This document shows, in pieces, positions 1-8,922 of a stretch of DNA of 35,789 nucleotides (position 1 is its first letter; each line of letters opens with the position of its first letter). The DNA lies in NCBI GenBank assembly GCA_910585635.1, contig CAJUFE010000048.1, forward strand, positions 1-35,789, read 5' to 3'. The notes beneath the pieces were generated by a model. That model made no database searches. It worked only from the letters and a program-made list of their open reading frames with translations, and was not told the DNA's origin. Position numbers and translations under genes: made by a program. Origin of the DNA: an uncultured Lachnospiraceae bacterium. Its GTDB lineage: Bacteria > Bacillota > Clostridia > Lachnospirales > Lachnospiraceae.

Positions 1-10
1 CTCATGGAGC

Positions 11-55
11 GAGAGCGCGGTGACGTTATGACAGGTCCCTCCCGGAGCGGACCTT
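11..55. repeat. Intergenic repeat family A, copy 1
   Basis: Bases 11-48 match bases 31011-31048 at 33 of 38 positions without a gap. The shared core is GCGCGGTGACGTTATG followed, after six variable bases, by CCCTCCCGGAGC. In this copy AGGTCC (33-38) can pair with GGACCT (49-54) around an inner CTC/GGAG, giving a hairpin. The stretch AGCGAGAGCGCGGTGA resembles, from memory, the 3' half of tetrahydrofolate riboswitches; the 5' half would lie outside the window. Function is unknown. Confidence 0.6.
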
Positions 56-142
56 CTGAAATCTTACAGAATTATAAATATTTTTCAGATCCTATACAGA
101 AGTGGCAAGATATGCTAAAATGAAACGAGGAGCGTATTGACG

Positions 143-394
143 ATGCGAGATAAAAATTTCTGGGTATTACTGATCTTACTCCTTGCCGGGGTGGTGCTGG
201 GCGGCTTTATCGGGAGCCTGACCGAGGGTGTCCCCCTGCTCTCCTGGCTGGGCTATGGCGATCGTTTTGGCCTGAACACCCCGCTGGTGCTGGACTTGGG
301 GATCCTGGTCATCACCTTTGGCCTGTCGATCAAGATCACGATAGCCGGGATCATCGGCATGGCTCTGGCACTGTTGATCTATCGCTGGCTGTGA
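143..394 (+). CDS. Small membrane protein, DUF4321-like
   Basis: An 83-residue hydrophobic protein with one N-terminal membrane segment (about residues 7-26) and a hydrophobic C-terminal half (about 48-82) that could form two more. Small proteins annotated as DUF4321 commonly sit beside maf/radC and the mre genes in Clostridia, and this one directly precedes radC. GAGGAG at 127-132 serves as ribosome binding site. ATG 143 is 10 bases away; an in-frame TTG at 137 is only 4 bases away, so the start is ambiguous by two codons. No catalytic motif is visible. A role in the envelope is inferred from context only. Confidence 0.75.
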   Translation: MRDKNFWVLLILLLAGVVLGGFIGSLTEGVPLLSWLGYGDRFGLNTPLVLDLGILVITFGLSIKITIAGIIGMALALLIYRWL

Positions 395-475
395 GCAGAC
401 AGATCGCGGATCTGATCCCCACAACCTCCCCCTGGGCGGCCGTACTTGGAGAGCGGAGACAGAAAGGGAGGGTCT

Positions 476-1195
476 ATGGGAACCGATCAGAGAGACGGAC
501 AGGAACGAAAAAGGATGAAAGACATCCCGCCTGAGGAGCGCCCCTACGAGCGCTGCCAGGAGAGGGGGCCGGGCAGCCTGACGGATGCGGAGCTTTTAGC
601 GGTCATCATCCGGACCGGCTCCAGGGAAGCCACTTCTCTGGAATTGGCACAAAAGATACTAGCCTTAAACTATCCGGATCTGGGTATTTTAGGGCTTTTG
701 CATCTTTCAATACCAGATCTTATGGAACTGAAGGGGATCGGCCGGGTGAAGGCGATCCAGCTCTCCTGCATCGGGGAGCTGTCCCGGCGGATCTGGAAGA
801 AGGCGGCGGGGGCAGGGAGGCCTGTCCTAAAGGACCCTGAGGAGATCGCCCGGTATTGCATGGAGGATATGCGCCATCTGGAGCAGGAAGAGATCCGCGC
901 CTTGTTCTTTGACACGAAGCAGCGTCTCCTCCAGGATGTGGTCTTGTCCAAAGGGACGGTGGATTCTTCAGTGATCTCCCCCAGGGAGATCTTTATCCAG
1001 GCGCTGCGCTGCGGCGCCGTCACCTTGATCCTGGTCCACAACCATCCCAGCGGGGATCCTACCCCCAGCCGGGAGGACGAGCTGATGACCATGCGGGTCC
1101 GGGAGGCGGGCCAGCTTTTAGGGATCTTTTTGTTAGATCACGTGATCATTGGAGATACTACATATATAAGCTTACGAGAACGAGGGATAGTATAG
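476..1195 (+). CDS. radC: RadC family JAB-domain protein
   Basis: A 239-residue RadC homologue. The N-terminal half carries a helix-hairpin-helix region (ELKGIGRVKAIQL). The C-terminal half carries the JAB/MPN metal motif: His188-Asn-His190, then seven residues, then Ser198-x-x-Asp201, within VHNHPSGDPTPSRED. Such domains are zinc metalloprotease-like. The old link to DNA repair is weak, and the cellular role of RadC is unsettled. ATG 476 follows GGGAGGG with ideal spacing, so the in-frame ATG at 446 was not used. The stop codon abuts the mreC start, so the two are surely co-transcribed. In many Clostridia mreB lies between radC and mreC; here it is absent. Confidence 0.92.
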   Translation: MGTDQRDGQERKRMKDIPPEERPYERCQERGPGSLTDAELLAVIIRTGSREATSLELAQKILALNYPDLGILGLLHLSIPDLMELKGIGRVKAIQLSCIGELSRRIWKKAAGAGRPVLKDPEEIARYCMEDMRHLEQEEIRALFFDTKQRLLQDVVLSKGTVDSSVISPREIFIQALRCGAVTLILVHNHPSGDPTPSREDELMTMRVREAGQLLGIFLLDHVIIGDTTYISLRERGIV

Positions 1196-2053
1196 ATGGG
1201 TTCAAAGCGCAGCAAATATTTCTTGATCGGCCTCACGATGGTCTGTATCCTGCTGATCGGGATCACCTCCTTTAAGGATGGGATCATGGAGCCGCTCCGG
1301 ACCGGGGTAGGCTATTTCCTGGTCCCCTTACAGACCGGTGTGAACTCGGTGGGACGGGGGGTCTACAGGGAGCTCAAGGACTATAGCCGGCTAAAGAGCG
1401 CTCTTGAGGAGAATGAGCGGCTGAAGGAAGAGGTGGCCCGCCTTACGGAAGAGAACAACCGCTTACAGCAGGAGCAGTTCGAGCTGGCCAGGCTGCGGAA
1501 GCTTTATGAGCTGGACCAGGATTATCTCCAATACGAAAAGATCGGCGCCAGGATCATCGCCAAGGATTCCGGCGACTGGTTCCAGGTGTTCCGTGTGGAC
1601 AAAGGCTCCGCCGACGGCGTGGAGGTAGATGACAATGTGATCGCCGGAGGCGGCCTGGTAGGGATCGTGACGGATGTGGGCGCGAATTATGCCACCGTCC
1701 GCTCGATCATCGACGACTTAAGCCGGGTCAGTGCTATGACGATCCAGTCCGGAGACCGATGTATCGTGGCCGGGGATCTTACTTTATTTGAGGAAGGAAG
1801 GCTCAGGATCACCGATATCGCCAAGACAGGCGAGGTGAAGGACGGGGACCAGATCGTCACCTCCAACATCAGCTCTAAGTTCCTTCCGGGGATCTTAGTG
1901 GGCTATGCGGCCGATGTGACCATGGACCCCAAGCGTCTCACCCAGTCCGGCTATCTGATCCCGGTGGCGGATTTTGATAACCTGCAGGAGGTGCTGATCA
2001 TCAAAGGGACGAAATACACCGGAGAGGAAGAAGGAGAGGGGGCCGGCTCATGA
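1196..2053 (+). CDS. mreC: Rod shape-determining protein MreC
   Basis: A 285-residue MreC, the extracytoplasmic scaffold of the elongation machinery that bridges MreB/MreD to PBP2. It has a short cytoplasmic tail, one membrane helix (about residues 8-26), a heptad-rich coiled coil (about 60-105, rich in LKEEVARLTEEN-type repeats) and the double beta-barrel domain (GDWFQVFRVDKGS, then GGGLVGIVTDVG). The acidic C-terminal tail is short. The ATG directly follows the radC stop. The last four bases overlap mreD (ATGA), showing translational coupling. Confidence 0.95.
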   Translation: MGSKRSKYFLIGLTMVCILLIGITSFKDGIMEPLRTGVGYFLVPLQTGVNSVGRGVYRELKDYSRLKSALEENERLKEEVARLTEENNRLQQEQFELARLRKLYELDQDYLQYEKIGARIIAKDSGDWFQVFRVDKGSADGVEVDDNVIAGGGLVGIVTDVGANYATVRSIIDDLSRVSAMTIQSGDRCIVAGDLTLFEEGRLRITDIAKTGEVKDGDQIVTSNISSKFLPGILVGYAADVTMDPKRLTQSGYLIPVADFDNLQEVLIIKGTKYTGEEEGEGAGS

Positions 2054-2568
2054 AACGGATCTTGATCGATCTGCTGCTGATGGTACTGGCCTTTACGATC
2101 CAGACCTGTGTCTTTCCCATGATCCCCTTTTTATCGGCGTCGCCTAACCTGCTGCTGATCCTCACCTTCTCCTTCGGGTTCATCCATGGGAGCCAGGCGG
2201 GGATGCTCTATGGACTGTTCGCCGGACTGCTCTTGGACCTTTTTTACAGTGGCCCATTTGGCTTTTATATGCTCATCTTCCTCTATATGGGCTATATGAA
2301 CGGGATCTGCACCCAGTACTATTATGAGGAGTATATCACGTTGCCGCTGATCCTGTGCGTGGTCAACGAGCTGGCCTATAATCTCTATATGTATGTCTTC
2401 CGCTTCCTGATCCGAGGGAAGCTGGACTTGTTCTACTATTTCCGGAACATCATGGTCCCGGAGATCATCTTTAGCGTTGTGACCACGCTCTTCATCTATC
2501 GGCTGTTCCTCTACACCAGCCGCAGGTTAGAAGAGCTGGCAAAAAGGAGAGATACGACGATTGTTTGA
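2050..2568 (+). CDS. mreD: Rod shape-determining protein MreD
   Basis: A 172-residue polytopic protein with five or six hydrophobic segments, matching the MreD family in length and in its position between mreC and the elongation PBP. MreD is the inner-membrane partner of MreC in the Rod complex. It overlaps mreC by 4 bases and the PBP2 gene by 8 bases, so the three are translated as one coupled block. Sequence conservation in MreD is low, and the call rests mainly on topology and synteny. Confidence 0.9.
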   Translation: MKRILIDLLLMVLAFTIQTCVFPMIPFLSASPNLLLILTFSFGFIHGSQAGMLYGLFAGLLLDLFYSGPFGFYMLIFLYMGYMNGICTQYYYEEYITLPLILCVVNELAYNLYMYVFRFLIRGKLDLFYYFRNIMVPEIIFSVVTTLFIYRLFLYTSRRLEELAKRRDTTIV

Positions 2569-5449
2569 GGACTTGCGAGAGGTACTTAAGGAATTTATCT
2601 ATAAAGTCGCTTATTCCAGACTATCCGCCCTCACGGTGGTCTTTACCGGTATGTTCGTGGTATTGGCCGTCCACCTGTTCAACCTGCAGATCGTGCAGGG
2701 GGAGGATATGCTGAATAATTATATCCAACAGACAGAGGTAGTCTTGTACACGCCCGGTACGAGAGGGAACATCTACGATACGAACGGAAGGCTGATCGCG
2801 TATAATGAGCTGACGTATTCCGTTACTGTACGGGACATCGGCGCCTACAGCACCGCAGAGATGAACCAGATGCTGCTCAAGCTGGTGGAGATCTTGAACC
2901 GGCACGGGGCAAAGGTACAGGGAAAGTTCGAGGTAGGGCTCGATGAGGGGGGCGAGATGATCTTCACCTCCTACAGTGAGACCGGACGGCTGGGTTTTTT
3001 GCGGGATGTTTTTGGCAAAAAGAACATCAGCGAGCTCAGCGAGAAGCTGGATAAGACATTGGGCAAGTATCCGGCGGAGGCGACTGCCAGAGAGCTTTTC
3101 GAGATGAAGAAGAAGGATTACGGCCTGGATGAGATCAAGGACGGGATGGGGAACGTGCTGATGCTGGACGACCAGACGGCGCTGGATATCATCAATATCC
3201 GTTATACCATGTCCCTGACCTCCTTTCAGAGATACTTATCCACCACGGTCTCTACCTATGTGGATGAAGAAACGGTAGCCGAGGTGCTGGAGAACACGGC
3301 CGACCTGCAGGGTGTGGACATCGAGAGTTCTTCCGTGCGGGTCTATAATGACAGCATCTATTTTGCGCCGATCATCGGCTATACTGGTAAGATGCAGAAG
3401 GAACGGTTGGAGGAGCTGCAAAGATCCGACCCAGATTACGATCTGAACGATACCGTAGGACTGATCGGTATCGAGGAGGCCATGGAGGTGGAGCTCCAGG
3501 GAAAAAAGGGCTACCAGGTGGTGAACGTGGATAACCGCGGCCGGATCCGTGAGGTGAAGGAGGAGGTGGAGCCGGTAGCCGGCAACGACATCTATCTTTC
3601 CCTGGACACGGATCTGCAAAAAGGGATCTACCACATCATCGAGCGCCAGCTGGCCGGTATCCTGGTGAACAAGCTGGTGCCGGAGGATGATCCAAATACG
3701 GAGACGACGGAGGCCAGTAAGCTGCTGATCCCTATCAAGGATGCCTATTTTCAGCTGATCAACAACAATGTGCTGTCCTTAAGCGACTTTGAGGCAGAGG
3801 ACGCCTCCCCTACGGAAAAGCAGATCCAGAGTATATTCGAGAGCTCCAGGGAGCAGATCATGGCCCGCTTGAGGGCGGAGCTGATGAGCGAGAACGCCGC
3901 CATGATCAAGGATCTGCCGAAGGATATCGCCAACTACATGGTCTATATCTATACGTATCTGTCCTCCGCCGAGTCCGGTATCATCGACGGGTCCGCTATC
4001 GACGTATCCAGCGAGGCCTATCTGGCCTGGAAGGCTGACGAGATCAGCCTGCGGGATTACCTGCTGGCCGGGATCGCCGCCAACTGGGTCGATACCACGA
4101 AGCTGAACGCGGACAGCCGTTATTCCAGCGCGGACGACATCTATGCCCAGCTGGTGGACTATTGTCTGGAGCAGCTGATGGAGGATACACGGTTCACGAA
4201 GAGGATCTACCGCTTCCTGATCAATGACGGCATCATCACCGGGAGGCAGCTCTGCCTGGCCTTGTACGACCAGGAGGTGCTGGAATACGAGCCCGACCAG
4301 ATCGCCGCCCTGGAGGGGGGCGGAGAAAGCTACGCCTACACCTTCCTTAAGGACAAGATCTCCAAGATCCAGATCACGCCGGCACAGCTGGCTCTAGATC
4401 CCTGCAGCGGCGCCTGTGTGATCACCGACGTGCGCACGGGAAAGGTGAAGGCGCTGGTGACCTATCCCAGCTACGATAACAATATGATGTCCGGTACCGT
4501 GGACAGCGCCTATTTTTCCAAGCTGCAGAACGATCTGTCCCAGCCTATGTACAATAACGCCACCCAGGCCCAGAAGGCGCCTGGTTCCACCTTTAAGCCC
4601 ATCACGGCAGTGGCCGGGCTGGAGGAAGGCGCGATCGGCCTGGAGGATCAGATCGAGTGTACAGGGATCTATGAGGAAGTGGCACAGCCGATCCGATGCT
4701 GGATCAGCCCAGGTCATCACGGCATGTTGAACGTGGTGGGAGGCCTGGAGAATTCCTGCAACTGCTTCTTCTCAGAAGTGGCCCACCGGCTGTCCACCGA
4801 TGCGAACGGCGTTTACAATACGGAAAAAGGGCTGGACACCCTGCGCAAGTATGCTACCATGTTCGGATTAGACCATGATTCCGGTGTGGAGATCTCGGAG
4901 CGGGATCCGGAGATCTCTAACATCGACCCAGAACGTTCCGCCATGGGGCAGGGGACCAACAGTTATACCAATGTGCAGCTCTCCCGTTATGTGGCGGCTC
5001 TGGCTAACCGGGGGACCGTGTTCGAGCTGAGCCTTCTAGATAAAGAGACCGATCCGGACGGGGAGCTCATAGAGGAGTTCATGCCGGAGGCGAGCGCCCA
5101 TATCGAGATCGCTGACAGCACCTGGGACGCAGTGGCCCAGGGCATGCGGTCCGTGATCCAGAACAGCTCTGCCTCCAAGATCTTTCGGGACCTGCCGATC
5201 GAGATCGCGGGAAAGACCGGTACAGCGCAGGAATCCAAGACCCGAGGGAACCACGCGTTCTTCATCTCCTATGGACCTTACGCAGCTCCGGAGATCTGTG
5301 TGACCGTGAACATCCCCTTTGGTTATTCTTCCTCGAATGCCGCCACTGTGGCGAAGCATGTGTACCAACTATATTATGGATATACAAGTGTAGACGATAT
5401 CTTAAATACCGGTGCATTGGAGACATCTAATGTCACCATCGGAGATTAA
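2561..5449 (+). CDS. mrdA: Penicillin-binding protein 2, elongation transpeptidase, with long insertion
   Basis: A class B PBP of 962 residues, far longer than the usual 600-720. After one N-terminal membrane helix (about 20-42) comes the dimerisation region (TPGTRGNIYDTNGRLIAYNE). The transpeptidase motifs are Ser676-Thr-Phe-Lys679 (nucleophile), Ser732-Cys-Asn734 and Lys885-Thr-Gly887. About 240 extra, mainly helical residues (roughly 365-605) sit between the linker (DLQKGIYHIIERQL) and the start of the catalytic domain (CSGACVITDVRTGKVKAL). The start is TTG 2561, supported by AAGGAGAG at 2544-2551. It acts with RodA to crosslink lateral wall peptidoglycan. Confidence 0.93.
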   Translation: MFEDLREVLKEFIYKVAYSRLSALTVVFTGMFVVLAVHLFNLQIVQGEDMLNNYIQQTEVVLYTPGTRGNIYDTNGRLIAYNELTYSVTVRDIGAYSTAEMNQMLLKLVEILNRHGAKVQGKFEVGLDEGGEMIFTSYSETGRLGFLRDVFGKKNISELSEKLDKTLGKYPAEATARELFEMKKKDYGLDEIKDGMGNVLMLDDQTALDIINIRYTMSLTSFQRYLSTTVSTYVDEETVAEVLENTADLQGVDIESSSVRVYNDSIYFAPIIGYTGKMQKERLEELQRSDPDYDLNDTVGLIGIEEAMEVELQGKKGYQVVNVDNRGRIREVKEEVEPVAGNDIYLSLDTDLQKGIYHIIERQLAGILVNKLVPEDDPNTETTEASKLLIPIKDAYFQLINNNVLSLSDFEAEDASPTEKQIQSIFESSREQIMARLRAELMSENAAMIKDLPKDIANYMVYIYTYLSSAESGIIDGSAIDVSSEAYLAWKADEISLRDYLLAGIAANWVDTTKLNADSRYSSADDIYAQLVDYCLEQLMEDTRFTKRIYRFLINDGIITGRQLCLALYDQEVLEYEPDQIAALEGGGESYAYTFLKDKISKIQITPAQLALDPCSGACVITDVRTGKVKALVTYPSYDNNMMSGTVDSAYFSKLQNDLSQPMYNNATQAQKAPGSTFKPITAVAGLEEGAIGLEDQIECTGIYEEVAQPIRCWISPGHHGMLNVVGGLENSCNCFFSEVAHRLSTDANGVYNTEKGLDTLRKYATMFGLDHDSGVEISERDPEISNIDPERSAMGQGTNSYTNVQLSRYVAALANRGTVFELSLLDKETDPDGELIEEFMPEASAHIEIADSTWDAVAQGMRSVIQNSSASKIFRDLPIEIAGKTGTAQESKTRGNHAFFISYGPYAAPEICVTVNIPFGYSSSNAATVAKHVYQLYYGYTSVDDILNTGALETSNVTIGD

Positions 5450-5468
5450 ATGAGCTGAGGTGATGATC

Positions 5469-6134
5469 ATGCGCAGTACCGTTGTGATCAAGGGGAACAA
5501 GTCGGGGATGAGCATATATCTAGACCCGGAGGCGCCCTTTGAGCAGATCCTTAAGGATATCGAGAAAAAGTTCCGGGAAAGTGCTAAGTTCTGGGGCTCA
5601 GTCCAGATGGCCCTGGCCCTGGAAGGACGTACGCTTAACGCCAATGAAGAATATGCGATCGTGAACGCGATCATGGATAGTTCCCAGGTCGAGATCCTCT
5701 GCCTGATCGACCAGGACGGCGAGCAGATCAGGCGATGCGAAAAGGCATTGAATGAAAAGCTGATGGAGCTCAGCTCCCAGACCGGCCAGTTCTATAAAGG
5801 GGATTTACAGCGGGGAGACAGCCTGGAATCCGAGGCCAGCATCGTGATCATCGGAGATGTCCATCACGGCGCCAGGGTAACGGCGAAGGGGAACATCATC
5901 ATCCTGGGGGAGCTTAAGGGGTCTGTCTTCGCAGGAGCAGCAGGCGACGCCTCTGCTGTGGTGGTGGCCCTGGACATGGCGCCGATCCAGATCCGGATCG
6001 GAGACTATTCCAGCCGGGTAGGAGAGAAGAGCAAGCGCCTGGGCAGAGGTCCCATGATCGCCAGTGTGATCGACGACAGCATATGTACAAAGGTACTGAA
6101 GAAAAGTTTTTTGAATATGTTTGCATTTAATTGA
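5469..6134 (+). CDS. minC: Septum site-determining protein MinC
   Basis: A 221-residue MinC, the FtsZ assembly antagonist that is recruited to the membrane by MinD. The N-terminal MinC-N domain (about 1-100) is followed by the right-handed beta-helical C domain, recognisable by DSLESEASIVIIGDVHHGARVTAKGN and LKGSVFAGAAGD. The start is ATG 5469 because GAGG at 5457-5460 lies 8 bases upstream; in-frame GTG 5460 and ATG 5463 are too close to it. It begins 19 bases after the PBP2 stop. A 100-base gap with its own promoter follows before minD. Confidence 0.93.
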   Translation: MRSTVVIKGNKSGMSIYLDPEAPFEQILKDIEKKFRESAKFWGSVQMALALEGRTLNANEEYAIVNAIMDSSQVEILCLIDQDGEQIRRCEKALNEKLMELSSQTGQFYKGDLQRGDSLESEASIVIIGDVHHGARVTAKGNIIILGELKGSVFAGAAGDASAVVVALDMAPIQIRIGDYSSRVGEKSKRLGRGPMIASVIDDSICTKVLKKSFLNMFAFN

Positions 6135-6152
6135 AATATTGTGAAAATGTAC

Positions 6153-6181
6153 TGGAAAAAAATGAGATCGTATAGTATAAT
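6153..6181 (+). promoter_or_regulatory. Candidate promoter for minD-minE-rodA
   Basis: A perfect TATAAT lies at 6176-6181, 17 bases after a weak -35 (TGGAAA, 6153-6158). A second overlapping TATAAT starts at 6181. Downstream, TAGCTATCAT occurs twice (6186-6195 and 6208-6217). The region between folds into a 9-bp stem with one wobble, which could be an operator or a leader hairpin. Confidence 0.5.
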
Positions 6182-6234
6182 ATAATAGCTATCATTATGG
6201 ACCATGGTAGCTATCATGTGCAGGAGGATAGCAA

Positions 6235-7026
6235 ATGAGTGAAGTCATCGTTATTACTTCTGGTAAAGGAGGGGTCGGCAAGACCACTACTTCTGCAAAC
6301 GTGGGGACCGGGCTCGCCATCCTGGGGAAGAAGACCGTCCTGATCGATACGGACATCGGGCTCCGGAACCTGGATGTGGTCATGGGGCTGGAGAACCGGA
6401 TCGTCTATAACCTGGTAGACGTTGTGGAAGGGAACTGCCGGATGAAACAGGCCCTCATAAGAGACAAAAGATATCCGAACCTGTACCTGCTCCCGTCGGC
6501 CCAGACCCGGGATAAGACCGCGGTCAGCCCGGAGCAGATGAAAAAACTGGCGGACGATCTGCGGGAGGAGTTTGATTACATCCTGCTGGACTGTCCCGCC
6601 GGGATCGAACGGGGCTTCCAGAACGCGATCGCCGGAGCCGACCGGGCTCTGGTGGTGACCACGCCGGAGGTATCGGCGATCCGGGATGCGGACCGCATCA
6701 TCGGACTTTTGGAAGCGGCTGATATGGGCACGATCGACCTGATCGTCAACCGGATCCGCATGGATATGGTGCGGAGAGGAGATATGATGTCCATGGATGA
6801 TGTGGTGGACATCCTCGCCATCAACGTGATCGGCGTGGTGCCGGATGATGAGGCGATCGTCATCTCCACCAACCAAGGAGAGCCTCTGGTGGGTATGGGG
6901 CCTATAGCCGGACAAGCCTATTTAAATATCTGCCGGCGCATCATGGGTGAGGAGGTGCCCTTCCTCAGCCTGTCCGACCAGCCCAGGTTCCTCATGCGGC
7001 TGACCAGTCTCCTAAGAAGGGCTTAG
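6235..7026 (+). CDS. minD: Septum site-determining ATPase MinD
   Basis: A 263-residue ParA/MinD-type ATPase with the deviant Walker A motif (SGKGGVGKTTT, residues 9-19; signature Lys11 and Lys16). It also has the switch region DTDIGLRNLD and a C-terminal amphipathic helix (RFLMRLTSLLRRA) that binds membrane when ATP is bound. MinD recruits MinC and is displaced by MinE. AGGAGGATAG upstream gives a strong ribosome binding site. minE follows after 12 bases. Confidence 0.97.
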   Translation: MSEVIVITSGKGGVGKTTTSANVGTGLAILGKKTVLIDTDIGLRNLDVVMGLENRIVYNLVDVVEGNCRMKQALIRDKRYPNLYLLPSAQTRDKTAVSPEQMKKLADDLREEFDYILLDCPAGIERGFQNAIAGADRALVVTTPEVSAIRDADRIIGLLEAADMGTIDLIVNRIRMDMVRRGDMMSMDDVVDILAINVIGVVPDDEAIVISTNQGEPLVGMGPIAGQAYLNICRRIMGEEVPFLSLSDQPRFLMRLTSLLRRA

Positions 7027-7038
7027 GAGGGGCGAGAG

Positions 7039-7305
7039 ATGATCAAGGATGTATTTCAGAGGATCCGCAGGGATCATTCCGGGAGTCTGGCGAAAAAGAG
7101 GCTCAAGGTGGTGCTGGTCACGGACAAGATCGACTGTCCGCCGGAGATGATCGACAGGATAAAAGAGGACATGCTGCGTGTCATATCGAAATACATGACG
7201 ATCGACCGGGAAGGCATTGAGATCAGGATCATCAACGGCCGTCCGGGAAGAGCCCTTTATGCGGCGTTTCCGATCCTAGATATACCAAATAAGGGGATCT
7301 GTTGA
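7039..7305 (+). CDS. minE: Cell division topological specificity factor MinE
   Basis: An 88-residue MinE, matching the family length. The N-terminal part (to about residue 32, AKKRLKVVLVTD) is the MinD-stimulating, conformation-switching segment. The rest is the dimeric topological specificity domain. Presence of MinE rather than only DivIVA suggests Min oscillation, as in other MinE-bearing Clostridia. GGAGGGG precedes the ATG, and the stop directly abuts the rodA start. Confidence 0.93.
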   Translation: MIKDVFQRIRRDHSGSLAKKRLKVVLVTDKIDCPPEMIDRIKEDMLRVISKYMTIDREGIEIRIINGRPGRALYAAFPILDIPNKGIC

Positions 7306-8448
7306 ATGTTTTTGGACTACAAGCTTCGAAATTTTCGTTTTGGCCTGGTGATCTGTACATTGGCGCTGAGCGTGATCGGGGTCCTGGTGATCAGGAGCGC
7401 CTCCGCCGGTTCCATGGATGACACCAGGGTGACCCGTCAGATCATCGGGATCGGCGCGGGGCTGACTATCGCCCTGATCCTTTCTCTGATCGACTATCAT
7501 CGGATACTGAACATATGTGTGATCATCTACCTGGTATGCTTGGGCTTGCTGGTATGGGTGCTCATCAACGGGGTCATGAGAGGAGGCGCTACCCGCTGGG
7601 TCGTGCTCCCGGTACTGGGGCAGCTCCAGCCATCCGAATTTACGAAGATCGGCCTGATCATCTTCTTTTCCTGGTATTTTGACCGGTACCAGGAAAAGAT
7701 CAACCAGGTATCGGTCCTGATGGCTACGGCGGTGCTGTTCGGCCTGCCGGTACTCCTCATATTGGCAGAGCCGAACCTGTCCACCAGCCTGATCATGATC
7801 ATGATCTTTGCGGCCATGATCTTTGCCGCCGGCTTGAGCTACAAATGGATATTCGGCGCTCTCGCCGTCCTGGCGCCGGTGGCTACTCTTTTGATCTACC
7901 TGCTGCGATATGGGCTGCTCTCCTTTGAGGAGATCCCCTTTTTAAGGGGGTATCAGGCAGGCCGCATCTTGAGTTTTTTAGATCCGACCCAGAACCAGGA
8001 TGCGAACTGGCAGCAGGATAATTCGGTCATGGCCATAGGCTCCGGCCAGCTTTGGGGAAAGGGCCTGAACAACACCACCATCGCTTCCGTCAAGAACGGC
8101 AATTTCCTTTCAGAGGAATCCACGGACTTTATCTTCGCCATCATCGGGGAGGAATTAGGGTTTGTTGGCAGTCTGATCGTCCTGGGATTGTTCTTACTTG
8201 TTATCTATGAATGTCTCCTGGCTGCCAGGAGGGCAAAGGATGTGGGGGGGAAGCTGCTGTGCACTGGCATAGCAGCCCTGATCGGATGTCAGAGCTTTTC
8301 GAACATCGCAGTTGCGACGAGATTATTTCCGAACACAGGCCTCCCGCTCCCGTTTATCAGTTATGGTGTCAGTTCTCTGATCAGTATGTATCTTGGTGTG
8401 GGGATCGTATTAAATGTGGGGTTACAGAGGAAAAGCGTATATGAGTAA
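7306..8448 (+). CDS. rodA: SEDS peptidoglycan glycosyltransferase RodA
   Basis: A 380-residue SEDS protein with about ten membrane segments. Family landmarks are the loop AEPNLSTSLIMIMIF, GSGQLWGKGLNN and STDFIFAIIGEELGF. SEDS proteins polymerise lipid II; RodA pairs with PBP2 (encoded upstream) in elongation. FtsW is the alternative. RodA is preferred because the gene lies in the mre/PBP2 cluster, but sequence alone does not fully separate the two. It starts directly after the minE stop, behind AAGGGG. Confidence 0.9.
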   Translation: MFLDYKLRNFRFGLVICTLALSVIGVLVIRSASAGSMDDTRVTRQIIGIGAGLTIALILSLIDYHRILNICVIIYLVCLGLLVWVLINGVMRGGATRWVVLPVLGQLQPSEFTKIGLIIFFSWYFDRYQEKINQVSVLMATAVLFGLPVLLILAEPNLSTSLIMIMIFAAMIFAAGLSYKWIFGALAVLAPVATLLIYLLRYGLLSFEEIPFLRGYQAGRILSFLDPTQNQDANWQQDNSVMAIGSGQLWGKGLNNTTIASVKNGNFLSEESTDFIFAIIGEELGFVGSLIVLGLFLLVIYECLLAARRAKDVGGKLLCTGIAALIGCQSFSNIAVATRLFPNTGLPLPFISYGVSSLISMYLGVGIVLNVGLQRKSVYE

Positions 8449-8462
8449 GGAGGGGTATGAGA

Positions 8463-8858
8463 ATGAATATCGGCCTGATAGCACATGATGCAAAGAAAAA
8501 ATTGATGCAGAACTTCTGCATCGCCTACAGAGGGATCTTGAGCAAGCATGAACTGTTTGCCACAGGGACCACAGGACGGCTCATCGAAGAGGTGGCGAAC
8601 TTAAACGTCCACAAGTATCTGGCTGGCCATCTGGGCGGAGAGCAGCAGATGGCGGCACAGATCGAGCATAACGAGATGGATCTGGTGATCTTCCTGCGAG
8701 ATCCCCTGACTTCAAAGAACCACGAACCGGATGTGAACCACTCGGTGCGGCTCTGCGATACGTATAATATCCCGTTGGCCACGAACCTGGCTACGGCAGA
8801 GTTGCTGATCAAGGCTTTGGATCGCGGCGACCTTGAATGGAGAGAAGCCTATCGATGA
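8463..8858 (+). CDS. mgsA: Methylglyoxal synthase
   Basis: A 131-residue MgsA, which converts dihydroxyacetone phosphate to methylglyoxal plus phosphate in a glycolytic bypass. Visible signatures are IGLIAHDAKK, the phosphate-binding TGTTGRLIEE, LVIFLRDPL and the conserved CDTYNIPLATNLATAE. The start is ATG 8463, with AAGGAGGGG (8447-8455) 7 bases away; ATG 8457 would be only one base from it. Its place behind rodA is common in Clostridia, though its link to wall synthesis is not explained. Confidence 0.93.
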   Translation: MNIGLIAHDAKKKLMQNFCIAYRGILSKHELFATGTTGRLIEEVANLNVHKYLAGHLGGEQQMAAQIEHNEMDLVIFLRDPLTSKNHEPDVNHSVRLCDTYNIPLATNLATAELLIKALDRGDLEWREAYR

Positions 8859-8922
8859 TCCGGGAAAGCAGCATATCGATGATACAGAAAAGAAGAGCTG
8901 AGAGAAAGTTTGGGCGGGAAAG

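Noticed and set aside
6214..6915. 233-codon - strand reading frame
   Set aside because: Antisense shadow of minD; its protein is rich in His and Asp with no domain pattern.
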